Shown here one piece after another: positions 1 to 14,800 of a DNA stretch of 64,000 bases. The position numbers and the translations under genes are program-made. Below the pieces are notes generated by a model that saw only the letters and a program-made list of their open reading frames with translations, had not been told where the DNA came from and made no database searches. Position 1 is the first letter of the stretch; each line of letters begins with the position of its first letter. The DNA comes from Halisarca cf. caerulea. Its lineage: Eukaryota; Porifera; Demospongiae; Chondrillida; Halisarcidae. The DNA lies in contig CAUJGJ010000083.1 in the NCBI GenBank assembly GCA_963170055.1, positions 1,899,101 through 1,963,100 of the forward strand, read 5' to 3'.

Positions 1-90
1 TTGTGCCATTTGCTTCACATCATGTGATATATTTGCAAAACAATTGGTTGATAACTTCCTATTATAAGTGTTTATTTTTCTTTGATCTAG

Positions 91-1842
91 TGTTCTCCTA
101 TTTCCCGCAAAAAGGATTACAATGGGACTGTAGAGGAAACAGTACTGACAATGGTAATTTAAAAACTTGTTTATTACTTTGCAAAGAGTTTCATATTGTG
201 ACAATTTCATTATAATATTATAGTGAGATTTGAACTGATTGTGCATAGTAACTGTATTGTTTTCCAAAAGAAAGTGTGAATTGATACGGATTGAACTGAA
301 CAGTGACATAATATGACAATTGTGTGCAATGAAAGTGCTAATATGGTGCAGTTTAATTCCCCTGGCTAAGCTTATAATTAATACCCTACAATATTTTATG
401 AATATACACGTAGTAAAATTCTGTTTCGGATAATCTGAGGTTTTAGATAAGTGGGGTTCTGATAACAAAGATTATCTGTATATGACAGTATAATTATAAT
501 AATAAAATTGTATCTTGACTATCTCTATCAATGTCTCACTGTATAAAAAATATGGGAAAGTATATGTTTGTATGTAGATCATTTCATGTGGATTCTGTAT
601 ATATTTTATTTGTAAGGTCTTTAATTATCTCTTGTATGTAGTTGCATGACTGATAATCTTTCATTTCAGAACTCAGACCTTTCTCTCCAAAGTGAAAATG
701 ATGGAATTCACCCAAATGCAGGCACTGAGAAGGTTAATTTTCTTTTTTCCTTTTGCATTAGCTAACTCTCCTGGTATGTGCTTAGTGCAGACATGGTCAT
801 ACCTAAAATAATAGACTATGAACAGTGTTAAAATTCTCATTACTTGATATTATTTAAACTGCATCTCCTTGTTTAGAAACTTGCAAAGGATCTGCATTGT
901 TTGCATTGGGAAGAGTTGGACACAGAAATGGAAATACCATATCTTGATCAGCCTACAGCTGTTTACTTCAAACAGAAGGTTTATGTGGGTAACCGATACT
1001 GGCCATATACCTCTTCTCTTCATGTTTATGATGTAGCCACAAATGAGTGGCTGGAGCAGTCTTTCTACCGAAATCGTGATATGTGTGGATTTAGTATGTC
1101 AGTGTGCGGGAATAAGCTACATGTGATATGTGGTCACTGGCGAGATAGAAGGAAAGAGGAGAGGTGCTCTGATACAGTCTTCAGCATACTGGATGATGAG
1201 GCTGGTGAAGCTAAATGGCATCAAACGCTGCCTCCATTACTTCAAGGAAGAGTCTTTGCTACTTCAACTGTATTTGGGAACTTTGTTTTAGTTGCTGGTG
1301 GATTGGGCCACACTGGTCAGTTGTTCTCCACCATTGAAATAATAGATACATCAGAACCATTTCCCGTGTGGAAGAAAATCCACAGTTTGCCTGTCAAGTC
1401 TTACCTTTTACAGAGTACTGTTACAGATGAATCTGTCTTCATTGGACTGGGCATTGGTGCGGCTAGGACCTTGTATACTGTCACTCTCCCTGAAATCAAA
1501 AGTTTAGTTAACAAGGAAGAACCAGCCAGAACAGGTGCCTGTGAATTCTGGAAGCCTCTACCAAATGACAACCCACTCGAGTACAGTGGCTTGACTACAG
1601 TCAAAAATTGTTTGGTGACTGTTGGTGGTCGAGACCCTGGGGAAGAAGGACCGTGTCAGCCTTACCTTCACTTGTATGACTGTAGTCAGAAGAAGTGGCT
1701 TCAGGTGTCAAGACTCTTTCGTGCAAGGTCATCCCCTGCCATGTATTGTGTAAAGTCTAAAGATGACCTGTATATAAATGTGTTTGTGTTTTGTGGGTGG
1801 GGAGCCACTAAATCGGTGGAAACATGTAAACTAATAGTATGA
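91..1842 (+). CDS. Kelch-repeat protein, 3' part (gene truncated at left edge)
   Basis: Three exons can be joined in phase 0: 91-153, 670-732 and 877-1842 (stop TGA at 1840-1842), giving about 363 visible residues. The splice sites look good: tttgatctag before 91, gtaatt after 153, tttcag before 670, gttaat after 732 and ttgtttag before 877. The first exon could instead begin at 115, also in frame. The last exon encodes about six kelch-like blades. Each has a hydrophobic strand, a GG-type turn (VICGHW, LVAGGLG, VTVGGRD, VFCGWG) and often a following Tyr-Asp/Trp pair (HVYDVATNEW, HLYDCSQKKW). This fits a beta-propeller used for protein binding. The upstream partner domain (BTB, RING, death or other) lies outside the window, so the function cannot be assigned. 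The TTG codon at 901 is not a start, because the exon is open from its acceptor at 877. A possible AATAAA lies at 2733-2738. Confidence 0.82.
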
Positions 1843-3082
1843 TACTAGTATTTTATTGACACGTATGGCATAATATCAATATATATGTGTGTACGTGTAT
1901 TTTACTGTCACAAATTACACAACAATATAATAGCTACCAAGGTATGTTATATACACAGTGGACCTCATCCGGACCTAATAATGACACCAACCTATAATAA
2001 TGTGGAATAACTTGATGTGACATAATACTATAATATTATAGGGTGTAGTATGTTTGTTATATTGTTGCTGTATAAGTCATACACATAGACTTTTTTAAGG
2101 ATTACACAAAATCTTTTGAAATATAAGTTGAGATAACAGTCGATCCAGCTATACAGTGGAACCTCCGATTGAAGGACATGCACTTCAGGATAGGCTCTTT
2201 TGTCATTTGTATAATTATAAGAATATAAGATTGTCCTCTTTGGAAGGTTTGAAAATGTACTGGAAATGTAGGATCGAATCCATGCATTCGGGATCTCAAG
2301 CTGTGTCCTCTGTAGAGAGGTTGCCCTAATTATTTCGGAGTGCATGTCCCTATATTGGAAGTTCCTCTGTGCACGTAGCAGTGCATTGCAATTGATCGAG
2401 TTGGAAGTGGTCACAGTACCATATAATAATCATTGCACAGGGAAACAATATTGCATGTATGCATTTAATTTCTTCCATATCATAATTATTGAGTTTAATT
2501 GTATTAATTGCCCATGCATGCATTGCCTGATCCTTATACACATAATAGCTGATATCATTATTTGGAGATATGATTGCAGATCAAGAGATGGCGCTATATA
2601 ATTATTGCAAGACATGCCGGTCATGATCAGAGGAGATCTGTGCATGCTTTAAAATAGCATTGTCTAATATAAATGTACAGCACTGCAAATATGCTATATA
2701 TATACACTGCTTATCTATACTGTATTAAATGTAATAAATATCTTATCAAAATTGAAATGTTTTCATGGATATATATTTCCTATTTCAAGTAAATAATTGC
2801 AATTAGCTATATATATTAGAACATAAAAATATCACACGTGTTTAGCTTATACGTACGTATATAGTTCCTACTGCTGCGCATACGGACACTATATGTAGTA
2901 TACACTATATATAGACACTATATGTAGTATAACTATGACATGCACTACAATATTATTATCCACTGGAACATGTAATGTAAGTGTACTGGACAACATACGT
3001 ATATATAGGTGCATGACTATCACCCAGGTTGGGTGACAAACATGTTAAAAAACAATTATAATGTTAAAGTTGTATTCACAGT
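1843..3082. other. Region between the convergent kelch and CCDC87 genes
   Basis: This stretch holds no supportable coding exon. It probably contains the 3' UTR of the plus-strand kelch gene and one degenerate inverted-repeat element (2152-2329). It is AT-rich, with many short TATATA, TACGTA and GCATGC palindromes. Confidence 0.5.
2152..2329. mobile_element. Degenerate MITE-like element, TACAGTGGAACCTCC type
   Basis: The left end reads tacagtggaacctccgat followed by gaaggacatg. Near 2310-2329 the reverse complement of the right side gives a diverged match (gtcctctgtagagaggttgc). No coding capacity is visible. The left end matches the element at 59043, so the two are probably one non-autonomous family. 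Confidence 0.5.
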
Positions 3083-3087
3083 TTATT
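3082..3087 (-). promoter_or_regulatory. AATAAA overlapping the CCDC87 stop codon
   Basis: On the minus strand the CCDC87 coding sequence ends ATG AAT GAA TAA A, so a canonical AATAAA hexamer spans the last codon and the stop. If used, the 3' UTR would be only about 10-30 nt long. This is seen in sequence; its use is inferred. Confidence 0.4.
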
Positions 3088-6000
3088 CATTCATAGCCCT
3101 TTGCAACTGATCTACTCGTCTATCTTGTTGCAGGCAATATAACATTTCTGTTTGATCTTTCTTCATCTTTTCAGAATAGGGTAGTCCCTATACATGTACA
3201 AACAAAGATACCACATATTAATATAGCATCCGTTACCATGGTAATGGTATGATTATACAGCGATTTTATAATGTATAAAACATGGGCGTCTAACTCGCCG
3301 TGAGTTTATACTTGGAAACTTGTGTTTTCAGGCAAATTCCTCTCTGCAAAGTTCCTTAAAGAGTATACGAAGAAACACGAGACAAATCGAATCCAAAAGA
3401 AACCAATCTTTGCCACCGCGGGAAGCGAACTTAGCATCGTAGCCAAAAAAGTCTTCTTTGGGGATTTTTACCGCTGATTCCCTTTGCAAACTCGATAGTT
3501 AATGTTCAAATTGCTTCGTCAAAGTCCTAGAAGTCAAGAACACTTGCCTAAAGTCCACAAACGGATGCTATAATAGTTAAGACATAGGCACTCGGGCTGT
3601 ATGGCATATAAAATGCACTTGCCCTCAGGCACTTTGCGCCCGAGGGACTCAACATTATATATGCCATACAGCCCTCGCGCCTATGTCTTAACTACTAAGT
3701 AATATACGTATATGCATATAATATGTACATATATAATAATTACCAAGTGGTTTAGCGAGGTTAATTGTTTTCATCCCCAATGGGAGTCCAATCAAGGTCA
3801 CCCAAGCATTTCGTAGGGTAAAATTCTACCTTTTGGTCCAGAACGGATAATTTTAACTCAAATAGTGGCTCTATTTCAAGACTAAGAACACATCTATAAC
3901 ATACAGCTATGTGCTCAGATAAGTGTACACTACAAGATAAGCATTGAACAATTTTGATGACAGTACAGATAGTTTGCCAGCACCAAAGAATTTTTTTCAC
4001 ATCTTGGCCTATTTGGTAGTCTCATTGTTCCATTTGAAACTCAGAGCCAATACATCATGTTACAAGGGTTAATGTAAATATCTTGAATTTCTGTCTACAG
4101 ATTCTTAAAATTCAATAAAGAAGAGGTAGGAATTCTGATTATAGTGTTTGGGCCACTAAATGCATTGACCATGATGATGGCCATTTGCAACATCGTCTCA
4201 TTCCCAGACCCACAAGCGGATTTGGGTCTGGGAATTATTATATCAAAATCAGAATATACCGTAGACGAGGAAATTTTCGTGTTACATAATTTTTGCAAAG
4301 GGTGAAGTTATGACAAAATTCATGATTTTATTTTTATGAATGGCAATTTTTCAAAATTAATGTTTCCTTTTCACTGCAAAATTTCCGCGGTACTTTATTT
4401 CTCCGAACGCTGCTTCATTTGCAAAATTCGCAAAAATTATGTAACGTGAAAATTTCCACACATACGGTACCTCATTTGAGAGAGAAGAAGGCTCTGAGGA
4501 CTCATGCACTGTACATGTAAACACTTTTGTTAAAAAAAAAAAAACAAGGAAAATTATGGATGCCATTATAATATACAATCCCAAGAGTACCTTACCCTTC
4601 ACAGATGCAAAGTACAGTGGACTCCACTTCTAAAGAACCCTCTTATAAAGAACTTCTGCTTATAAAGAACAATTTACCGAGTCCAAGTTTGAGTGCATAT
4701 ATTTTCCCACTGTTACAACAAACAAACTCCTGTTGTAAAGAACTCGTCAGTGCTGCCAGTGACTTTCAAATGAGGTTTGAAGTGGATTGTGTGCTCTTAG
4801 AGACATGGAAGCACACAGACTAGTCAAAGAAAACACAATAAAATAAAAGTCAAGGTTCACTATGGCCATTATTGTGAATTATGGCATATTTTCTTCTATA
4901 AATTTATAATGATGTGATATTCACACTCTGTAATACATTAACATACGTACACTTGTTTTATAAAGAACTCCTGTTATAATGAACAAATTCTTCTTTCATG
5001 TTTTTTTATATCAGGAGTCGACTGTATATACTACAGCAGCTAAGCTAACATGAAGTCAGACACAAGAGGCTTGCTCATAAACAACAAACCTTGAATAACA
5101 GCACATCACTATACCCTTTCTTTAGCAGGTTCAAAGTGTGGGCAATGGCTTTGGAGGCTTTCTCCAGTTCCTAGAGAGAAAGAGTACACAGGAAGAAAGA
5201 GTAATTACAATACAGTTGAATCTTAAAGAATACCCCAAACAGGACACCATCTCTCTCCCAATATTTCAAATCCCTCACATTCACACATTATGTATGCATG
5301 CAAAATGCCAAAACACCTGTATAATACTGTATAAAGATAACCATGTACAGTGGAATCTCTATAATCCAACATTCTCTCTAATTCGACCATCTTATGAGGT
5401 ACAGTCATCATATGAACATATGCTAAGCGTCACTTGATAATCCAACAATCTCTGTAATGGGACATTTATTTTTGTCCTTAGAGTGTTGGATTACAGAGGT
5501 TCCACTGTACATGACACAGGGCCATCTGTTGTGGTGTCAATGGTACCCTAAGTACAGTCTCTTACATGTACTTTCGTACTGGGCATACAGATAGGACCAC
5601 AACTATATGTACATACAGCAGAATTACGTTAAAAAGATTGTTATAACAAATTCATCCTTAACACAAACTAATTTCCAAGCCCTGGTTGGTTCGCTGTAGT
5701 ACTGTTCATGCATTAATATATCCTGATAAGAAGAATTCCTCATAACAAGAACTAGTTTTGTGAGTTCCCTAAAGTTTGTATTAGTGAGGTTTGACTGTAT
5801 TTACAAAGAGGGATAGTAGGTCATATGATGTCTACATACATAATAAACAGTCGAGTATTGAAGGCATCCAGATTTCAGTATACAGGCTGGTAGCATACTT
5901 TAAGTAGATTAGCATAAGCTAACATATTGCAGCATATCCATACCCCTCATAGTAGTGCACAGAACCTTGCCAATAGGCATGATATGTATGCAGATAAGTG

Positions 6001-9000
6001 CATGAAAGAGATCAGTGCAAAGTGACTACAGTGAAATCTCTGTACTACAATGCCTCTGCAATCCAACATTCTCTCTAATCCGACAATCATATTAGGTACA
6101 GTCACCATATTTATGTATGCTAAGAGTCACTCTGTGATCCAACAACCTCCTAAATCTGACACTTTTTCAAGTCCTATTGACTTGAGTGTCGGATTAGAGA
6201 GTTTTCACTGTACATATGTGCATGAAAATACTGTGCTGGAGGGGGTTTTATAGCATCCAATAACGCATATGTACTGTATGTAGGTACTGAAGTGTTAAAA
6301 TAAAGTTGTATCCTACATACAGTGAATTAGATGTAAAACACTATTTCATAACACAAACTTGTAGTAGTTTGGCCCTCTCTCTTGCCTCCTGCAGTCGATA
6401 AGCAGCTGATGCCTGAGGACCTATGTATGTATGTAAATACAAACAGAATGAGATACGTAGGTGCTTCATCACCTAGTCATAGTGGCACATGACAGACTAA
6501 ATCCCAATCTTAGCATATGTATGTACATATGCACTATCACCACTAGTTGGCACTGTATGTACTGTAATCTATATCATGGGATAAAACTATCATGGGTTTT
6601 GCAGATTGGGAGCCATTTACAAAAACTAAGCCCATGAAATATGTAGTTCGGACTCTTGCACAATAGACCATATTGCCATCAGATGAACAGTGGTCATTAT
6701 GAATTACTCAAGTGCCTTTGATCAGATCCCTTATGGCTTTCATCCACAAACAGATGAAGTTTATATCAATGAAGGGCTAATAAAAGGTACATAAAAGGGG
6801 AATCTTCACAATCAAAACTACAAAATTGTGTAAAATCAGTAATCCTTGAAAAGTTTCATCCCATGAAATTTCAGCACACGTTATTCCTCAACATATACCA
6901 GATACAGTTGAAGTCTTGCAATCTATGGAAATAATTTTGCCCCTCCTGATAGTTCATGTGGAAGTGCAGAACGTGTGGAGTACAATACAATACCTTCAAA
7001 TATCTATGCTTCTATGCTTCATATATCTATGCATAGAACATATGCATGTTTTATGCATACAGTACAAAATGTGCATAATACAAACATACATACATACTAC
7101 AGACTCGAGCTTACTTATGTAAGTACAAATAAATAACCTTTAAAGAAGCGGTTGGGCCTTGATGCAGTTTCTTCAAACTTCTCTAACCTCAATAATACAC
7201 TTTCTCTATTTTCTATCTCTTCACAAGCTTTTTCCCAGAGTCCAAGAATCTTACAAAGAAATACAGACATACAGTACATGTACGTACATGTACAGTATAT
7301 TAGTACATACATATGTTCAAACACGTGTAAGAGCAAAATATCAAACCAACAATGAACAGCTTACAGTGGGTCCCTGCTAAATGTACGCCTTTGAAACCAG
7401 GAAAAACAATATCCAAATTCAGAATATTCCAATATCAGAACTTAATTTAATTGTCATCGTACATGTTGGGGATGTGATCGAAGCTGTATTTTTTTAATCT
7501 GAATATTCCTTCAAGAACTATTCAAAAGGACCTACATTATTCAAAGGATGTGCAAGGGGGTCTTTTGTCCCCTCCCCTCTAAAGGAAACCCTGGACAACT
7601 AAGAAAACAGTTCATGCTAGTGTATTTTCTCTACATTTATGACTTTTTGTGAAGAAAATTGATAATTATGCTTGTACGTATGGTAATCATAAAAGCACAC
7701 AAGCATAGAAAAGCATGGCATAGTTATTATAATTATACATACGCATGTACGTATATACGTATGTACATATCTACAGGAGTATATGCACTTGCCTTCATTC
7801 CTTGGAGTGTATGCACATCAAATAAGAGAGTGAACAGAAGTAGCACAGGTGGCACTCACATTGTCCATCCTGAACCTATATTGTTCAGAGGTGTACTTGA
7901 CAGCCATGTCCATCTTGGCTGTCTCAGGATATTGCAGTCTATTCCAGATGCTATTGAGACGCAACTGATGCTGAGAATCCTACCAATCCAAGAGTATACA
8001 CACAATTACATAATTACACATGTGCATACATACATATGTACTGTATGCAAGTACGTATGCATATGTATACTCATACTGTACATTCACAGATCTCACATAC
8101 TGTACATACGTATTACTTAAGTTTAACTAACGATGTATGCAAGAGAGCACATACAGTCATAACAAAGCCAGAAATTTTCCCATTGCACTGTGTTTCACAC
8201 AAGTACAATGGAGCTTGTGAACAATACAGACAATTACTTGGAAGTAACAATAATTCCACATCATGGTACTCATTGCACATTTTCTAACAAATACAAGCAT
8301 ATCCAAAAGCAAATGTTGAATCAGTGTATGTTACTTCTCACTATATCCTGTACTAGCCTATTGTTTACACCAAACAAAACAACATATGTATGTACAGTAC
8401 ATACATATATAGATATTTGCATGTGTACCCTGCGTATAGTGGGAATATTTCCAGTGTTTCCCTAGTTTTATGGGTTTGAAAATGAGACCAGAGTGCTACA
8501 CTAAGATCAAAATGATTTTAAAGTAGCAATAGAACATGAATACTTCCAAACAAACTGTGTTTAGCTAAACATACGTATATATCATATTATGGCACTCAAT
8601 TCATTTATGTTTTTTTTCATTCATTTAATGTGAGCTACTCCATTCATTTTCTGGTAACTTCCCTGTTTTCACTCCCCTGAATAGGAACAACCCCACCCCC
8701 ATTTCGTTTGCCAGAGGAAAGGCAGAGATACACCAGTGTATTTTTTATGTACATACTGTATGCATAATTTTTCAGTTGTGTTTGAAATAATATCCTTATA
8801 TGCCCTAGAACAATTTATTGAAAAATATAATGATGCTGTTAATTTACAGTCTATTGCATAGATACATATATATTGTACACATGTATGCACATCGATGTCT
8901 GTAGGTTCCCCCCTCCCCCTATTTTTGGCTGCTGGCTAAAACACCGCATATATATGTATGCATGTACAGTATGTATGCATGTGAGGAAATCATGGGCAAA

Positions 9001-11787
9001 CAGTCAAAGGTTAAAGAGAGAGAGTGATACTACTATACTGTAAACACATACTGCAAACATATTATACTGTACGTACCAAAGTGGAAAAGCTTGTGGGTGT
9101 TACAGCAATTCCTATAAGAATAGAAGGAAAGGGGTTACAAACTGATATACAAATATATATGCATATGTATGTACACAAAAAGTAGCTGTATAGCGCGAAT
9201 AAACATGATTTCACAATAATATACGTATTACATAGGTAGGGAACGAGTGTGATACTTCCATATCAGAAAATAAAGTTCAGTAAATCATGTTAACTGTACC
9301 AATAAGTAACATCTCACCACTGTACAGTGAAGGCACATAAACACTAAGGCTATGGTGGTGCACATGGAAAAACATTTGCATTGCACACATGCAGTACTCA
9401 TATACGTATCCATATGTACAGAATACTCATACATACGTACATACACTGTACAGTATGTACGCAAGTACATGTAAAATACAACACATTCCCTTGACCTTGT
9501 TCCGCCACTTCCTGAAAAGGATTAGTGGGAGGCTGGCCTAGTCCTCCCATTGTGATGGTTCGGGTATTCCAAAATCCTTCATCAAATTTATCCTTTTCAT
9601 GTTGTAATGTCCTGAGAACCTTCTTCCTCTCTCGGATGCGCTTTGTCCTGATTTCCTCCTCTTTTCTCTTTATCTCCATCTTCTCTTCCTCCTCTGAATC
9701 GCAATCCGAGTCATACAAATGATAGACTAGTCCAAGATAATCAGACTGCTTGCTCATAACAAATCTAAAGAAGTCGTCTGTGTTTATTGTAGACTGCCAC
9801 AAGGTCTTGTTTGCTCTGGACTTCCTCAAAGACCCTGGCACCCTAGCCACTTCCACTGCAGAGGATACCTCCTTAACAGTTGCACCGTGGTACTGGCTTG
9901 ATAACCATTCTTCCTTATCAGTGCCCCACCAGGGTGGATTCATGGACTGCTGGAGTGATGGGTTGACTATTCTTCTACTGTGACGATGACATAGGGTGCT
10001 TGAAGCAAGAGCTGCGTCCAGACACACTTTCTTCTCCATGCAAGACAACACGTTGGAGTCCTACACAAAGAGTAGAGTAGAGCCTAGAACAAAGTACTGT
10101 ACACCTACAGTATGAGCATTGAAATTCTAAACATTGACTGTAATATACATTATGTGTGTGTGTTGTAAATTCATTGTACAGTACATATGTATGCACATAT
10201 GTATATGTGGACTGCAACAATGTATACTGGAGCATCAAATAGAATTTGTATGTGCACACATAAAAATATATGTAAACTATATTTATGTACATACATTTAT
10301 ACAGTAAAAAATTATATTCTCATTAAATACTCACAGAGTCAAACTCCATATGATCATGTTGCAATGTGGTACCAATAGCTTCATAAACATGATGTAATTC
10401 ATTTCCTTGCTTAACTGCTTGATCTAAAACAACGGCTTCCTCTTGACTAAGATCTTCCTTCAGGCCTTCACAAATAGAACCATACGACTGCAGATTCAAG
10501 GAAGACCACGGCTTTCTTTCTGACACACATATATCAGAAACCATGGCTGATTCATTGTTTGGTAGAACCACTCTCACAACATCAGGTTGAGGTTCTGGCA
10601 CTTCAGGCTTTGTTTCATCAACAGGGGATTCCAAACATAGGTGGGAATCAGTTGTGTCAATATTATCTGCTGCAGTAGGTGTCACAATTGTCCCCTCCGA
10701 CAGCTGTGACTGCTGTCCAATAGGTTGCTTGGTCATATCATTCTCTCCTACATCTGGGAGGAAACTAGCACTACCAATTTCTCCTACATTTTGCAATGTA
10801 CAATTGCTCCCCATCAACGTGCTAGGTTCGTATTCACTTGGTAGTGAGCCAGCAATAGAGCTGTGTTCAAGGTGGTCACCAGACATGGACTGATAAGCCA
10901 ATGATAGGGACAGCTGATGCTGGGTACTTTGAGTAATACCACTAGCTGTCAGCAGCCCTAGGCCAATGGGGAAGTCGTTAGAAAAGTTTGCAGTGTGCAC
11001 AAGGCTATGCTGCTCATCTACATCTTGTTCCACATTGGGCAACTGTGATCTATTGAAAGATAGATACACGTGAACAATGGACATGCATACATTTATCTTG
11101 CATTACAACATCATGGTAGACTTGCATATACAGACACATGTATGAGTTGGTGCAGCACACACGTGGATAGACAACAATTTAAAATAGAATTTTACCCAGT
11201 AAAAAGTACCAGTCACATGTACGTACGTATGTACATACATACTTTTCAAATGATTCCGAATCACCCATACCACTTGTATGGATGGACACGGGTCGTGTTG
11301 GAGGAATCTCTTCTATTTGAGGAATATTGAAGTGATCATCCTTGGAGGAAGGAACTGTTTTACCCAGGGAAACCTTTGGGTCATTTGGCACATTTGCTAA
11401 TATCTTCTCATGGAATTTCTTGGCCTTTTTCTCACTTAATCCATGCCCCCTGGCCTAGAGAGATGGGAAATTGAGCATACATACACACAGACACAGGTGC
11501 AGATAAACTAGCAGAATAGAAATGAATGCGTGCAAAAACCAAAAGAGGTCTTAAGTATGTACAGTGCATATGTACGTATATACATACATAGAGCATGTAC
11601 GTATGTATACATGGGAGTGTTACACTGTTTAATGATATACTCACCAGAAGCAGAGGAGGGAGGTCCTGTGGAAGGTCATCCTAAAGGAAGGAAATACGTA
11701 CATAGCAGATACGTATATTTACACATCAAACTCATATATGTACGTACATACACACTCGTGTACTTCTTCACAAGAAGTAGTGATTTT

Positions 11788-11883
<96 letters not shown>

Positions 11884-14800
11884 GTACACTGTTGGGCAGT
11901 GTTGTTGTAGCTCTAGAGGCCAGGGTTCTAAGGTCATTATTCAACTGTTCCAACGTACATTCACCCAATCTGCAGAGGACAATTTACAAAGACAACAATA
12001 AACAGCTGACTGAACTGGTAGGAAATAAAGGATTATTGCAAAATATTATTTCATGAGCTCACTTCAGCTGCAGCTGCAAGGAGACAAGGCCGTATGTATG
12101 TACTGTACACAACTAATGGTTATGTACATGCAAGCATAAGCTTGCATGCAAGTGATGCAGCTGCATATTATGGTGATAGGTAAATCAACATACAACAGGA
12201 GATACAGCAGAGACAATAACATACATACAGTACTTACACTATATCATCAAATTTATTACTGCTATTTGTAGTTCGTAGAATATTGACTTCCTTCAAACTT
12301 TCAACACTCAAACATCTTTTGATGCCCCATTTTTCTTCTTTTGGAGCTTTCATATACTTTTTGCGTTTCTGCCGCTTTGGCCTCATTTCCACAAACAAGA
12401 AATTATCCCTAAGCTCAGGCATTGACGTTGATCGCTGCAACTGATAGTACAATGGAAATAGAACATTACATTTATGAATGTTGGACATGCAAACAAAATC
12501 ACCTGTAAAATGTACTGTAACTGATATGTATGAATATATCTCTGTAAGGGCGCATACACGGATAAAAGGATGTACGTATGTAAAAGTATAAATTGATGTA
12601 CGTACATACGTATGTATATAACATAAATACATATTTACATGAATACACATACATACATATGTACATATACGTACCTCTGTGTACAATAGATACTGTAGAT
12701 GTACACATGTGTACGCATAGAGAAAAATAGATAACATGTACATATATACATACATACTAATATGTGTCATGGTGCGGAGGAGAAAGTTGGGTGGATAAAA
12801 GAGTACCGCAGGCTTACATCCACATTGTAGCCCTGCTACTCCGATTTAGCACAGGTCAAGGGTCTTGCCAATCTCCTGCCCAGCCAAAACCCATTCATGC
12901 ATCATTAATTAGCAGTTGTCAATTGTCACATTTTGCAGTGTTTTGCTTCACCATGACACATACATAATAGTTGTATCCTGCCTTGGTGTGTGCTACAGCA
13001 GCTAGTCCAGCCAGCTGTGACCCACGTTTGTACACAAGCGCTGCCCCCGGCACTTGCATACGTACATGGGTCACAGCTGGCTGGACTATACAGCTGCATA
13101 AGTGCAAATTAATTGACCTCAGGCTGCGCCTTTGGACAATTAATTAGCACTTTATGGCTGCTGTAGCATACCAAGGCAGGGCACAACTAGTACATGAATG
13201 CATGCATATAAGCAGCGTACATTCAATAGCTCTGTCTCACTAGAAGTGGTACCAATCGGTGAACCTGGAGTATGTGGACCTTGTGCAACACTCTCAACTT
13301 CCCTGGTCCCGTGTGTGCTGACACTGACTGTTGGAGTACCTCTGGTAGACAGCTGAGGGATCCTAGGCATCCTTGGTGGTGCAAAATCCAGCTTGACGAC
13401 ATTTTCCAACTGCAGATGGTTACATGTACATACGTACATATATACATATGTGCCGATTTATTGTATATCCAACATGTACATGCGTACGTATACTAAAGTA
13501 TATGTAATATTGTATGCACGTACGTACATGTTGGATATACGTACACATATGTACGTAGATAAATACATAATAATATACGTACAATTACATGTGTATACAA
13601 ACAAAATGGTATGAATTATCCCTTCAAGGATGTAATGTTGACTGGGGGAATTAGAATATTAATTTGGAAGCAAAACAGATCTGTAAATGTTTTTGTCTGC
13701 TAAAGTGCATGTGGATACTATTTTGTGTGTACTGTACCTTTCTTTTGAGTGTGAATTTGATGAATACGTACATTCTACAAGTGATTGATGTTCTTCTGCA
13801 GCCCTTCACAAAGTTTAATAGGTACGTAAAGTCTTCATGGACTTTCCCTTGGCTCGCAAACTTTTTTCGCAAAGGTTAAAAGAAACAAGCAATGAATGGT
13901 ATGGCTTATGGAAACAGGCATTGTCCTCAAAAGATACATTTACATGTTCTGCAGTTTTGAAAAATATCAGTTGACAGGTTTCAAGAGCATAAAGATACTT
14001 ATGTATACATTTGGACTTTAAGTTACTTCATTGGCACAATGTCATCTTTTGGTCAACTGAAAGAGAATCACGAAGATGTGACTTCAAAAGTTGTAGGCAA
14101 TGCATACATACTTGTGATAAAAAGGCATGCAGATGATCGAAGTGCAAAATCATGATAAACTCTTATTAGGATCTTGGGAACTACAAAAGAACACTCAATC
14201 CCATAATTATATAGGCCACCACAAATACGTACTATCCCATCTACGGTACAGGCAAAAGTCAAACATTGAGTGTACTATGTACGTAACTGCTCACCTTTCT
14301 AACCTTCCTTTTAACTTCAGCAGTATTGATTCTAGCTGCAAGGGGTTTGCCTAATTCACCCCCACCTGCTCTAACTACTCCACCATGTGGTGGAATTGAA
14401 TCCTCAAATATCTTCACAATCTTCCTTTTGCCAGACCCATTGATATCCTCTAAAATCTTCCTTCGAATGGTCACCAAGTTGATACTATTCACAAGTAATG
14501 GAAAATACTAAAATCAAGTACAGCAAGTCTTACTTAGCAATATGTATTTATGTATGTACCTACGTAGTATGTACGTACATGATCACATACATATGTAAGT
14601 ATGCACTGTACCCACATACGTACGTATATAAGTGTACTGTACATATAGACTGTACTATATACCGTATGTTATAGAGTATAAGTCGCACCATGGTTTAGAA
14701 CAGCATTATCATTTCATCAGCCATAATGAACTATTCAGTGCCTAAGTTGCACCTCATATTTTGCTAGTAAAATTTAGCCATCAAAGCTGCGACTTATACC

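Noticed and set aside
1401..1604. Antisense frame within the kelch exon
   Set aside because: A shadow of the kelch coding sequence on the opposite strand, without its own similarity or splice context.
901..1842. Kelch frame taken as a complete gene starting at 901
   Set aside because: 901 is a TTG codon. The frame stays open back to a splice acceptor at 877, and earlier exons join in phase, so the gene is truncated on the left.
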